Source: Flaveria trinervia (Eukaryota > Streptophyta > Magnoliopsida > Asterales > Asteraceae). Taken from it: 64,000 bases of DNA. The translations under genes and the position numbers were made by a program. The stretch is taken from NCBI GenBank assembly GCA_025506515.1, contig CM046443.1:41219331-41283330 (forward strand), written 5' to 3'. Shown one piece after another: positions 1 to 11,953 of the stretch; position 1 is the first letter of the stretch, and each line of letters begins with the position of its first letter. Under the pieces are notes generated by a model that did no database searches, was not told where the DNA came from, and saw nothing but the letters and a program-made list of their open reading frames with translations.

Positions 1-2253
1 ACTCAACAATACTTCAGGTATGTTGAGATTGTGGACACTCTAGTGGATGTTGGAGTACCTCTTGAAAACAAGGATAGTGTAAGGAAGTTTATGTCCTCTC
101 TTCCTAGGCAATGGACATATTACTGTGTTGTTATCAAGAGGACTGAGAACCATAAGACTCTCATTTTGATTGAGTTGTATGGTATTGTCAGTGGATACCA
201 AATGGAGATGAACATGCAAGGTTCATCTGGTAACTCTTGCAATCAAATGAGTTCAGCCCTGCATGTGACTGAAAGGGATAGCATAGAACCCCAACATCAT
301 CTCATATGCTACCCTGACAACTCACCAAAGGGTCCTTTCATCACCTTCCCAAAGACACTAAGAGAAAGCCACACTCAAGGAAGCCCATTCCAAAAGACAA
401 GTTCTTCACATGCCTTTGTGTCTTTTGATAAAAGCTCAGGAAACTTTCTATTCACCCTTGAAGATTTGGAATGTATCCATTCAGATGATCTGAAGTACAT
501 GGAAATAGTCTAGTTAATGGCTCTTCTCACTCATAGACCCAAGAAGTTCTACAAGAGGACAGGAAGGAACTTTCCAAGTAATACAACCAGTGGAAAATTT
601 GGGCTGGATAAAAGTAAAGTCAAATGTTAAAAATGTAACCAGATCGGCCACTTTGTTAGGGAGTGCAAGGCACCAAGACTAAACTACACTGAGAAAGCCA
701 TCTAGAACGAGAAGCCAAAGCAGCAAGTTGCAGTTGCTATTGAAGAAGGAAGCTTTGACTGGAGCTTTCAGGTGGAAGATGCATCTCCAAACCAAGCACC
801 GATTGTTGACCATGATAAAGCAAAGGTATTGGACATCTCTGTACACTTGAATATATTGCTAAAGTTTATAAATATAGGTCCTAAAACTTAGAGATGAGAT
901 CTGATCTTGAGTACTTGAATATCTTAAAATCTAATTTTAAAAGATCTGAAATTACTATAAAGTGGAAATAGAGGACTTAGAGAAAACCATTTCAGTTCTT
1001 AAACATGAGCACACCAACTATAGGACTCAGATCAAAGATCTCATAACCAAGTTAGCTGAATGCCAGGCTGAACTGGTGATCAGCAAAGCCCGATTAGAAA
1101 AATGTGTTCTTGAAGAAGAGACCTTCAAGAGCATTATATCCTCATCCTTGTAGGAAAATGTTTGTTATCAGAATAAGCAGGGACTGGGAACCAGTGAGAT
1201 AGCTCTTACATAATATTTTGTCTGTAAGATCTCCTAGGTCTGGAACTTGTGAAGATGAGCTTCCTCTCATAGACCCCTTTACTAAAGAGGATGAAGAAGT
1301 GATAGTGGAGAATGCCTCTGATAAGATTGAAGAAGAGGATTCTAAGAAGGGTCACTATCCTCCTGAGGAGAGTAAGAAGACTGTGATGACCAAGCAATGA
1401 GAAAGAACTTGATCAGAAAGAGCAAGAGAAAAGCAAAGAAGGCTCAAAAGATCAAGACCACTTTTGACTCTAAGCAGAATCAAGTCTTTATTTTTGCAGG
1501 GTTTGAAGTGGTTAAGACTGAAGACCTCAACATAAACTCTAGTACGAAGAGTTCTAGTTCATGTTGAAATCATCTCAGCAACAAAAAGAAGGCTGATTAG
1601 TTATGTATCACTACTACACAGCCTGAACAATCCAGCTCCAAAGGTATTTCTTACCCTAAAGGAACTGTCTCAGCATCTGTAAAGATGAAGGTGCAAAAGA
1701 AAATTGATCAAAGTCAGCTTTTTTTACAAAAGAAGGCTCTTAAGAAGAAGAAAATAGATTGTGTCATGCGTTAGAGTACTTCTCATCTTGCTAAAGATTG
1801 TATCTACAATCCAAGAGGTACTCTCCATATGATCAAGAAAGAAACTTCTAAGAGTTCCAAGAATAAACAAGCTTCTGAAGGAAAATCTGTTTCCTTCGGA
1901 AGCTCCAAAATGAGATGAAGGCAAAGCGAAAATTGCCTTCAGAAGAAAATTTGGTCTTGAAAGAAGGGAATACTTCCGAAGCACTAAAGACTGCTACAGT
2001 GTTAGCAAGATCTTCCAAAGGTTTAGTCATCAAAACTACTGAAGTCGGTAAAATTTCTAAAGTATTGAAGGTCAAGTCTAGACATCCAAAGGTGGCGTGG
2101 AAGTCCAAGAAAGACCAAGTGACAGAAAGTTCTTCATCAACAATAGCAAAAGATCTTCAAAACTTGACTATTTGATCTATTACTATTTCATTACCTTTAT
2201 CTTCTTTTGATAAACCCAAGACAAGCAAGGCTTGGGTTTTCAAATATAACTAA
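1..2253 (+). pseudogene. gag: Copia-A gag (capsid/nucleocapsid), broken
   Basis: Gag packages the element RNA into cytoplasmic particles. Bases 1-513 encode the end of the copia capsid domain, with the family signature SLPRQWTYYCVVIKRTE. A CCHC zinc knuckle (C-X2-C-X4-H-X4-C) lies at 625-666 but has a TAA after its first Cys. A coiled coil lies at 962-1153 (LEKTISVLKHEHTNYRTQI), in another frame. A second knuckle is recognisable near 1750-1800 with a stop in it. A Ser/Glu/Lys-rich tail at 1840-2175 is written with TTCCGAAG-like words. The gag frame ends at TAA 2251-2253, before the protease frame begins. Frame changes and stops make it non-functional. Confidence 0.88.
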
Positions 2254-5200
2254 TTATCTCTTTTATGTAGGAACAGCTCAAGACAAACAAGAATGTTTGG
2301 ATCATTGATAGTAGTTGTTCCAGGCACATGACAGGCAATAGGTCACTACTCCAAAATTTTGAGAATCTGGATAGAAGGCCAGTTGCTTATGGAGGAGATG
2401 AAGGTGGTTACATATCTAGAAGGGGCAAGGTCACAAATGGTAAGCTCAACATTAAGAAGGTAAACTTTGTCAAGGAGCTTGGATACAATCTTCTGAGTGT
2501 ATCTCAACTTTATGATCAGAGTCACAACATGATGTTTACCAAGCATGAGTGCATTGTTCTCAAGCTTGAGGTGGTCATTCCTCATGAGCACATCCTGCTT
2601 AGAGCCCCTAGGAATAGGAACATTACAAGATGGACTTGCAAGTAAAATCTCCCTCTAGAGAAGTTTCATGCTTTCTGTCTAAAGCAAATAGTAATGAATC
2701 TTTTCTCTGGCATAAAAGAATGTGCCATGTAAACTTTAAAAATATGAATAAACTAATTAAAAATGATTGGTAACTAGAATGCCAAAGAAAGAGTTTACCA
2801 GTGATGATCATTGTGTTGCATGCCTAAAAGGGAAGCAACATAAGGTATCTCACAAGCCAAAGGAAAAAAATTCAATCATTACTCCCCTACACTTATTACA
2901 TACAGATCTCTTTGGCCCTACCAGTGTAATGTGTTTAGGAAGGAACTCTTAATGTTTAGTGATCACAAATGATTTTACAAGGTTCACTTGGGTATTCTTT
3001 CTTTGAACTAAGAATGAGACTCTTAAGATTCTGAAGAATTTCATCCTAAGGATTGAGAATCAATCTGGTCACAAGGTCAAAACCATATGATGTGATCAAG
3101 GAACTGAATTCAAGAACCAAATCCTTGATATATTTTGTGATGAAAAGGGCATTACAAGATAATATAGTGCTCCCAGGACTCCTTAGCAAAATGCTATTGC
3201 TGAGAGGAGAAACAAGACATTGAGAAGCTACACGAAGCATGTTGTTTGACTCTAAGCTGCCCATCACCTTCTGGGCAGACGCAGTCAACACTGCTTGCTA
3301 TGTGTAGAATAGAGTTTTAGTGGTTAAGACACATAGTAAGACTCCTTATGAACTTTGACACAAGAGGAAAACTTTCATTGGTTTTCTGAGGTCTTTTGGA
3401 TGTCCTTGCACCATCTTGAATACCAAAGATCAAATTGCCTAATTTGCTAAGAGATCAGATGATGGACACTTTATTGGATACTCTTCTCAAGCTAAGGATT
3501 ATAGAGTATACAATCTTAGAACCAGAATTGTTGAGGAGTTAGCCAATGTGACTTTCAATGAACACACACCTAATGTAACTAGTTCTAGTCCTGATTGGCT
3601 ATTTGATCTTGATTTAGTTACCAACTGTTTTAACAAATCTTGTGAGAATGTTTCAGAGTCTATAAATATTTTACCCACAAGTGATCCTGATCCAAGATTT
3701 GAGCTGAGAAGACCCTCAAGTAACACTACTTCAGCTCTAGTTGTAACTAGCTCTGCAAATGAAGTTTCTATTAGCACAACAATGACAAATTCAGCTGACA
3801 CAACTGAGATGCCTTCAAATTCCAGCTCAAAGGTTCAACAACCAGATAAAGAAGCTTCAAGTATAGAAGATCATGGTGGTGGTGAAAGTGATCAAGAAAT
3901 TCTTGATGCTGATAATCACTCCATTGAAGACAACATCAATGATGTCACACACTCATTGGATCAAGTTTTTCTTGATAAGTGTGCTGAAATGGTGAGAGAA
4001 ACATCAATGCCAGATCCAATTTTTCTAATTTAGATCTCTCTCAACAACTTGCTGTGATTCCTCAGCTAAGAATTCACAAGTCTCATCCCACCTCAAACAT
4101 CATTGGAAATGTTGATTCTGGAGTAAGAACAAGAGAACATACTAATGATGCAAATGTTTGTCTTCACTCTTGTTTCTTATCTCATATAGAGCCTAAGAAG
4201 ATTGATAAGGCTTAAAAGGATGGAAGTTGGGTTGAAGCTATGCAAGAGGAGTTGCTTCAATTCAAAAGGGAAAAAGTTTGGAACCTATATCATCTTCCTC
4301 ATAGAAAGACTACTATAGGAACCAAATGGGTTTTTAGGAATAAGAAGGATGATAGAGGACTTGTCATAAAAAATAAGGCAAGACTAGTTGTTCAAGGGTA
4401 CACACAAGAAGAAGGAATTGAGTACACAAATGTCTTTGCTCCTATAGAAAGACCGGAAAACTATTAGGATATTCTTAGCTTTTGTTGCATCCAAGAATTT
4501 CATGGTCTACCAACTTGATGTCAAGTGTGCTTTTCTCTATGGGGTGATTGATGAAGAGGTGTATGTCAAACAACCACCTGGCTTTGTAGGTCCTGATTAT
4601 GTATGCAGGCTTGATAAGGCTCTTTATGGGTTGCATGAAGCACCAAGGAAGTGGTATGAGATTCTATCTCAGTATCTCTGCAAACATGGATACAGAAGAG
4701 GTACTATAGATGGAATTCTCTTCATTAAAAGAACAGGAAATGACTTGATGCTAGTTCAAGTGTATGTAGATGAAATCCTCTTTGGTTCAACTAATCCAAA
4801 GATTTTCAAAGACTTTAAGAAGCTAATGAAGGATAGATGAGTGCCATGGGGGAACTTAATTTCTTTCTAGGAATTCAAGTGAAGCAAGTTGAAGATGGCA
4901 TCTTCATAAGTCAGTCAAAGTATGTTCAAGACATACTCAAGAGGTTTAACATGACTGATTGCAAGGTTGTTAAGACACCCATAGCAAGAAACCACTCCCT
5001 TGGGCCTGACCTTAAGGGGGAGTGTGTGGATGAACATCTCTACAAGGCTATGATTGGGTCTCTTATGTACCTTACAACTAGTAGGCATGATATCATCTTT
5101 GCGACTTGTGTTTGTGAAAGATATCAAGCCAACCCCAAGATGTCACATCTTATCACTGTTAAGATAATTTTTAGATATCTCAAATGTGCCTCAACACTTG

Positions 5201-5699
5201 GCCTTTGGTATCCAAAGAATTCTAACTTCAATCCGTATGCATATATAGATAGTGATTATGGTGGATGTAATATGACTGCAAAGTCTACATCAGGGGGATG
5301 TCAGTTTCTTGGTGGAAGGGTTGTCTCATGGCAATGTAGGAAGCAATCATGTGTCTCTACATTAACTGCTAAAGCTAAATACATTGCTGCTACAAGCTGT
5401 TATGCTCAAGTGCTTTGGATTCAGAATCAGATGCTAGACTATGGGTTCAACTATAAAGAGACTCTCATTCAAATAGACAACAATAGTGTCTGCTTTATTA
5501 TAGAGAATCCTATGTAGCACTCAAGGACAAAACACATCAATATCATGTATCATTTTATTAGAGATAATTTTGAGAAGGTTTAATCAAACTAGTCAAGGTT
5601 AACATAAATGAACAATATGTTGATTTGTTCACTAAAGCTTTTGATGAGCAGAGATCTAAATATATCATATCAGCTATTGGGATGATTAACCTTGAGTAG
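2254..5699 (+). pseudogene. pol: Copia-A pol (protease, integrase, RT, RNase H), broken
   Basis: Pol makes and integrates the DNA copy. The protease region starts near 2290; its active-site triad reads Asp-Ser-Ser at 2307-2315 instead of Asp-Ser-Gly. The integrase zinc-finger region (CVACLKGKQHK) is near 2810-2850 and the integrase core at 2890-3400, with internal stops. An acidic linker fills 3540-4030. RT motifs run from 4240 to 4840 (KWVFRNKKD, QLDVKCAFLYG). The catalytic box reads YVDE at 4763-4774, so the second Asp is lost. RNase H covers about 4900-5517. Pol ends in GMINLE-stop at 5697-5699, as in Copia-D. Confidence 0.92.
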
Positions 5700-6354
5700 C
5701 TTTTTCTTAAAACTAAGTAGTATCATTTTTAAAATATGTGTGTCCTAAGTTGTCTATTTCATCACCTTCATAAGCTCTTTATTTCTCTTGAAAAAAATCT
5801 TTTTAGAAGACTTTCCTTAGATTTTTTAAAATATTGATCTTTTTTTCCTTCGGAAGATATGGTTTTATCATCAGAAGAAACTTATGCCTTTAAAACAAAT
5901 AACTACTTAAGTAAAATTGCCTTCGGAAGAAAATTTTGAAATATCTTCCAAAGCTTAAAATTTCTCTTAAGTACTTGTATGTTTTCAAGGACAATTTTCT
6001 TCCGAAGCAAAATTTTCAAAACTCTCAGGAATATCTTCCGAAATCATTTTGGCGTCGAAAGCTTTTCATCAAAACTTCTGAAGACAAATTACCTTCGGAA
6101 GATATTTGACTTCCAAAAAAACTACTTTTTGAGCAAAAAGCAAACTACCTTTTCAGAGGTGGGACCGACATCCGGATTTCAAAGTTTACCCTCTTTCATT
6201 AACTTTTTCTGAAATCTATTTCATATATAAACCAATAGTTCCCCCTCTTTCTTTATCTTTCTTTATCATTTCCATCTTCTCCCTGACCTAAATTCCCAAA
6301 ATTCTCTCAAAATCGCATTTGTTCTTCATCTCCTTCACCTCTAAGCTTTCTCAA
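5700..6354 (+). promoter_or_regulatory. Copia-A spacer between pol and ORF2: TTCCGAAG cluster and TATA-like box
   Basis: There is no coding sequence here. From about 5840 to 6150 the DNA is dense in CTTCGGAAG/CTTCCGAAG and one-base variants such as CTTCCAAAG. A TATATAA box lies at 6234-6240, 115 bp before the ORF2 ATG at 6355. A pyrimidine-rich leader (ctttctttatctttc) follows it. The same arrangement occurs in Copia-C and Copia-F, so I infer an internal promoter for ORF2. A 77-codon open frame inside the repeats is a by-product of the motifs. Confidence 0.6.
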
Positions 6355-9300
6355 ATGGCCAACCTCAACCGTAGAAATGACCCAAAATTTTCCATGCAAT
6401 TACACAAGCAACACAATGAGGTTGATTTGTTAAACTCTGAGAAAGATCCTCATTTCTCAGAGGTTTGTTGATTTTTGGCTCTTTCCAACTACTTCACCTT
6501 CCTTACCATTGATCATGTTCTTTATGAGGATCATTTACTTGATTTTTTGAAGACCTGTCAAGAGGTCATTCTAGATGGGGAGAAGGAACTGTCTGCCACA
6601 GTGCAGGGGAGGACAATCTTCATCACTCCAGCCATTATAAATACCCATCTTTAGCTGGATGATAAGGAAGGTGAGTTGTCCTTTCCTAAAGAAGCTATCA
6701 ACCACTCCTTTGAGCAGATGGGCTATGAAGGAGATTTTTCTACCAAGACCTTCAGGAAAGGGAAGGTCTACTCCCAGTGGAAGTACCTACTTCATGTGGT
6801 CATCCATAGCTTGTCCAACAAGCATGGGGGTTGGGACCAAATTCCTGAGGATCTCTCCTTCATAGTGCATGGGATGATTTAGGGGGGCAAGTTCAGGTAC
6901 TCTTAGTTTGTTTATACAAATTTACTTGCTAACTTGGACTCCTTAGAATATTATATGTTTCCTAGATATGTTCAACACATTCTCAACTATGAATTGGGCT
7001 CACAGTTGAGAGAAACAAGTAATATTCTTAAATTGGGACAGAAGAAGCCCGACATCTTTAAATATTTAAAGAACCCAACTGTTGGCTTCTCTAGGGTAGA
7101 AACAACCCTTATCCCTAAAATGTTAGAGCTCATTGCTCAACGTGACAACCTATAAACACAAGCTAGTGTTGAACCCACACCTTCCACCTCTCAACCACCA
7201 AAACAACCACAAATCACCCTCACCTACCAAAGAAAAACCAAATGAACCCCTGCACAAGCTACTAAGTCTATGCAGGCTTCCATACTACTACCCACACAGG
7301 AAGAAATGGACACTAGAGCTCCCATTCCCCTACGCAGTAAACCACTCCCATCTCTTCAAGAATCAGTGCCGAGGTTCCTCATGCTCAACCTAATAAGCTC
7401 ACTAGCCCAACAGCCTTAAGCCTTCACTCAGAGTCTCAACACTCTAGTGAACAACCTTCATGGGGAAAGTTACCATCCCCAGCCTTTAGTTCTTAACCAA
7501 CCATTTCCCAGCCTTGACTTCTATGATGATGTGGACTTAGGATTCGGTGAGTATCATGAGTCTCTTTTCTCTTCCCCCACTCAAAGAGATATGAGTGCTC
7601 CTGCTTCTCCTTTGTCTAGCCCACATCATCTAACCACTACTGAGGTGGATCTTTCTGACTCTGCTCAGGAAGTCCATATGGAAGAGGCTCTCACTTCTGC
7701 ATGTGATTACATATTTAAGACCTCAACCATGGCAACTCTGCCCATTAATACTCTATCTGAAGTAGTAAGTGAGCAGAGGAAACCAGCAGCCAAGAACATC
7801 ATTCTGGTGGTGAGACTGAGGGCTTTAGTCCAATTAGCTCATCCCCCAATGAATATTCCGATGAAGAAGAGGGGAATCTGAGACTAAAGGTGAAAAACTA
7901 TAAAAAAAACATGCACCTATCTAGTCTCTAAGGTTAGTCACTTGGAATCTCAGGTGACTACCTTACAAAATAGGGTTAATGATCAGCAATTTGAGATTTC
8001 TTATCTTAAGGAGAAACTAGATGGGAGACCTTTAAAGCTCAACCAGGAACATAAGAACTTGTGAATGTGATTGACCTAACTCGTAGCTCACCCATGCAAG
8101 AGGGCGATGCTACCAAAAAGGAGGAGAAAGTCATTACAATCACAGAACCTGGGAGTTCTTCATGGAGCATGGACTTTGAGGACTCACCATCTTCACTTGC
8201 AATTGTCCATACTCAGCAGCTTCCTCAAGTTCACATTGATGTGGACTCTATAGACTACTTCATTTAGAGTCGTTTTAAGGAAGGCATTCTAAGGGCTGTG
8301 TCATCTCCACCTCAAGGAACTTCTAACTATATCATAGGGTGGATGTATGATGCTAATAGAAGAGCCCTTATTCTTCAAAGAGTTCACGGGCAACAAGAAG
8401 TATTCAATTTTCAGAATTTGAACTACTATGAAAGTCTTCACCTTATCAACATGCCACTTGTCAATCCAAGCCAAATTAGACAAGCTAACAAGTTGGCTCA
8501 AAGGATTCAAGATAGTATTACTGAAGAGTTTAGCCTCAGAAGGAATTAAAGGCAATCAGGAAGTGTCATTGGTAAACTGGATGTTAAGGCAGACCCTGAG
8601 ATTAGCTTTAAAGGGAAAGACTGAAGGCCTAGTGATAGAACCTAAGAGCCCTATCATACCTACAACTGCTACATAAGTCCATTCCCTTGATGAGACACCT
8701 ACTGGTGAAAGTGCATCTCAACCTCTTTCTAGCCAGAGCAGGGATGCTACTCCAAGCAATAAAGGCCAAAGCTCTTTCCACCATGAGTCATAAAGGTCTA
8801 TGAGTGACAAAGGGAAAAGGAAAATAAATCCTGAGGAGATTGAGGAGGAGGAGAGAGAGAGGAAAAGGAGGCTAAGGGAAGAAAGTTCCTCTACTGGGTC
8901 TGCTGGCTTCATGGAAGCTGCAATCAAGGCTGCTCCCAGACTACACTCAAAATGATTAGTTGAGGGCAGTAAGGATTGACTACTTACAGACCATGAACGA
9001 TGATATTAATAATATCATCTCCCTCCTCTTAGAGGAATTAAATGAACTGGCTGACATGGAATTGTCAAAAGATAGGAAAGAAGCAGAGGATGTAAGATTG
9101 CTTCTTCAAATCAAAGAGGAAAGGAGACTAAAAAGGCTCTACAAACATGTTCCTACCCTCTCTCCAGTTCAAGAAATCCCTACACAAGAGGTTGTGGCTC
9201 CACAAGAACCTCAGGTAGACAAAGAAACTGATAAGATCAACATGATCAACTACCAGAGTGCCATAGGTCTTTATCAGGCTGATGCCACTTCTTCCCTTGT

Positions 9301-9829
9301 CCTTTGAGTACATTGAGTTGAGTATCTCAAGAAACTTCAACTTGAAGTACTCAAAGAAAGAAAGGCAACAAAGAGAACGATGAGGGAAGAAGCTGCCAAG
9401 GCAAGAGCCATCATCCTAAGAAGAGTCAAAGAAAGTCTGCTGATAGGCAGAGGATGATGAGCTTCTTGAAGCTGTATGGATTCTCTGGAAGGAGACTTAG
9501 CCCTATATCTCTATCCACCATGGATGAGCAGATTAGGGTGATCAAGCAGAAGATCAAAAGAGGAGAACTTGTTGACTTACACTCCCTACCAAGTCAAGTC
9601 CCTCTAGAAGTGGAGGTTAAGGTTCAACCTTTTGAGACAACACAACCTGGACCTCCTGCTGAATCTCAGGAAGCTTCATCTTCTAGTCCATAATAGGGTT
9701 CAGTTCTCTCTCAATCTGAACCTGTGAGGGAGGAAAACCCAACTTAGAAAGACAAATTTGATCAACAAGGTGCTGCAGACCAGTCTTCTCTGTTAAAAAG
9801 TATGAAGAGCAGAAAAAGGATGGCTTATA

Positions 9830-10768
9830 TGTTGGATCTTGTGTGCCCAAGACACATACAATATTGATGTGGTTAGTACGTTATGATCCAATTCGGGTCA
9901 TACCTAATAACAAGCTAATCAAAAACCAATAAATATTTATTTGTTGATGAGATCATACAAATAAATAATGACACCAATTTAGAAAATGGGTTTTCTAAAA
10001 CATTGCTTTTGTAATAGAACAAATTATATGGATAATTTGTTCATGAGAAATTATTTGTATCATTACTTAAGCAAGTAAAATAATAACAAATAATAGTGTG
10101 TTAATGTTATAAAATTAAAAGAGGTTTTAATTTTATAAACTTATGGGTTAAAAAAAGTGCAAGTTTTATAAAAATTGAAATGGGGGGAACCCATTTTAAA
10201 TCCATTTTTGGCCGCCCAAGGGTTGCCCCTCCTTGGGATTGCATGTCTTGTTTTAATACAAGACTTTAATCCTTTCTTGCACTCAACCAAACTAACTCTC
10301 TCTCTCTCTCACACACACAATTGCAAGAACACTCTCTTAACAAGCTAAAAATTTCAGATCTAAGGCAAAAAGGTTGCTGAAATTTCGTTTTTGAAGGAGG
10401 CATAGGAAGAGGGTTTTGGTGTTGCACTCCCTAATAAGTTAAGTGTTTGTAAGAGCTTGTGGGTATACAAGCTTGAGGACTTCTCTTTTGGAGGCTAGAC
10501 ATTCAAGAAGCATCATCACCCTCTTCTCATCCATACGACATCCTCTTGTTCTTGAAAGGTAGTTTCAAGAACACCCTTTGGTTGTTCTTTTTGTTTTGAT
10601 GGCATTTCATTTCATATACATATGATCCTTGTTCATGGGTTTTGTTTTTGGTTTAAAATGGTTCATATTTTTAGATTGTTAAACCCACTTTTAACACCTT
10701 ATATCTGCTTCGTTTTGTAGTTTAAATGGTTAAACTAGCTTTGATAAACATGTAACAAAACCCCAACA
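9830..10768. mobile_element. S1: solo LTR of another family inside Copia-A ORF2
   Basis: The segment begins TGTTGG and ends CCAACA, a perfect 6-bp terminal inverted repeat with TG...CA ends. It is flanked by TTATA (9825-9829) and TTCTA (10769-10773), a 5-bp target duplication with one mismatch. ORF2 similarity stops on the left and resumes on the right. It lacks TTCCGAAG motifs and is much more AT-rich than its neighbours, so it is unrelated to the other LTRs here. No internal domain remains, which indicates LTR-LTR recombination. Orientation is not determined. Confidence 0.82.
10296..10319. repeat. CT/AC microsatellite
   Basis: A (CT)n run passes directly into (AC)n inside solo LTR S1. Pyrimidine-rich runs are common in transcribed LTR leaders, but here it may be neutral. 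Confidence 0.9.
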
Positions 10769-11148
10769 TTCTAGACCAAAGTCTAAGAAGAAGAAGAAAG
10801 AAGCATCCATCTCCAAACCTCAGGATGAGTCAGGACATCCTAGGGATGTGCAACAAAAGAAACCTCAACCAACTCCAATCCAAGTAGCTCCTCTGGCATT
10901 AGGAAGACCCATCTTAGACTGGATTACACTACTAATCCAGAGAGATGGCATGTTATTAGAGATCAAGGTATTGAACCTGTCTACTCATGGCAGGACATGT
11001 TCAATCTATCTCCGCATGATCTCTTTGATATGAGAAGACATAATGAGAGTCTGAGTGATCCTGATCATCTCATGAAGAAAGGCATGGTCATCATCATGAT
11101 GAGGACTATCAATATCTAAAGTCTTCAAATGTTTTGGTAGCGTCATCC

Positions 11149-11159
11149 TAAGGGGAGTT
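11149..11159 (+). other. Copia-A polypurine tract
   Basis: AAGGGGAGTT lies immediately 5' of the TGTAAGG start of the 3' LTR. It would prime plus-strand DNA. The same AGGGG(G)AG core precedes the 3' LTRs of Copia-C and Copia-D. Confidence 0.85.
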
Positions 11160-11953
11160 TGTAAGGACTCATATAAGGCTGATGCAACCCAAAACATCCA
11201 AACAATTTGTCCTGCATGCATGCACAAAATGCTGAAGTAGAATGCTTCGGAAGTTTCACACTCTACCTTAGAAAACATTCTAAGTGTGAAATCTTCCGAA
11301 GCCAAGACCAATATCTTCCGAAGCCAAACATGAAGTCTTCCAAAGTTTCAAGACAAAGTCCTCCGAAGCCAACTCCTGAAGATAGATTCCTTTCGAAGAC
11401 TTTTGAGTACATGCTTTATCTGATGTACCTTTTACCATAAAGTTGGACCACCTTTCCGTTGCAACTCTGTTTGACTCACCAACTTTCACAAGTTGGCGAA
11501 GGTCCATGCCTTTGGTAAAATGTATATTGAGGTCTTGAGTCTGCTACTTTCTACTTTATGTACTTTTATCCTTTTTGTAATATATTAGGATGTGAGCTAT
11601 GACATGTTATAGTCACTAATCAAAACGCAATTTTCCTTTTGACTCTACTTTGATTTTGTTGTTGTCTAAATCATGTATCCAGCTGGCTTTCGAAGTATGG
11701 CCGGCTGTAGGATGTGGTATAAAGTATCTCAGGTCCTTTTGTAATCCTTAATCCTTTTATGTTTACAATATACATCATTCTTGTAAACCAAACACTTGTG
11801 TTATTATTATTGTTCTTGTTTTATCTTTTTATTACTTGTGTTACTTAGTATCAAGGGGTTGGCAGATTCCCATTTGATCTGTTAATTATTCTAACTTAGT
11901 TCTCCTCATTTTGTGTTGTGTTGTAAGTGACCAACCCCTTAAATGGTCCTTCA
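11160..11953 (+). repeat. Copia-A 3' LTR
   Basis: It starts TGTAAGGACTC after the polypurine tract and ends near GTCCTTCA, a partial inverted match. U3 has a TTCCGAAG/TTCGGAAG cluster at about 11240-11400. A perfect 7-bp hairpin (CCAACTT, loop TCAC, AAGTTGG) lies at 11479-11496. CCGGCTGTAGG sits just before a TATAAAG box at 11718-11724. The order motif cluster, hairpin, CCGGCTGTAGG, TATA is shared with the LTRs of C, S2, S3 and F, although overall sequence similarity is low. The end is set where Copia-B coding sequence resumes. Confidence 0.8.

Larger units (their letters stand above)
6355..11151 (+). pseudogene. Copia-A ORF2, downstream protein of unknown function, broken and interrupted
   Basis: The start ATG at 6355 gives MANLNRR, comparable with MANLT in Copia-D. 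An N-terminal conserved domain follows at 6660-7150, with MGYEGD, YSQWKYLLHVVIHSLSNK and GGWDQIP. Next are a Pro/Ser-rich stretch (7150-7860), a short coiled segment near 7940-8020, a domain at 8298-8549 (YDANRRALILQRVHGQQEV), charged helices (8820-9420) and a C-terminal block at 9454-9693 (LYGFSGRRLSPISL) matching Copia-C (AHGFSDRQVGP). Solo LTR S1 splits it, and the tail resumes at 10769. I see no signal peptide or membrane helix. Function is unknown; such ORFs are often called envelope-like. The 3' end is approximate. Confidence 0.75.
1..11953 (+). mobile_element. Copia-A: Sirevirus-like Ty1/copia retrotransposon, 5' end outside window
   Basis: Reading rightward I see gag, protease, integrase, reverse transcriptase, RNase H, a long ORF2, a polypurine tract and a 3' LTR. 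Protease-integrase-RT order is the Ty1/copia order. A large ORF after pol plus an AGGGGAG tract next to the LTR is the Sirevirus plan. The 5' LTR and first part of gag lie before base 1. The element sits inside ORF2 of the minus-strand Copia-B, whose coding similarity resumes at about 11954. It carries many stops and frameshifts and a foreign solo LTR in ORF2. The right boundary is good to about 5 bp. Confidence 0.9.
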
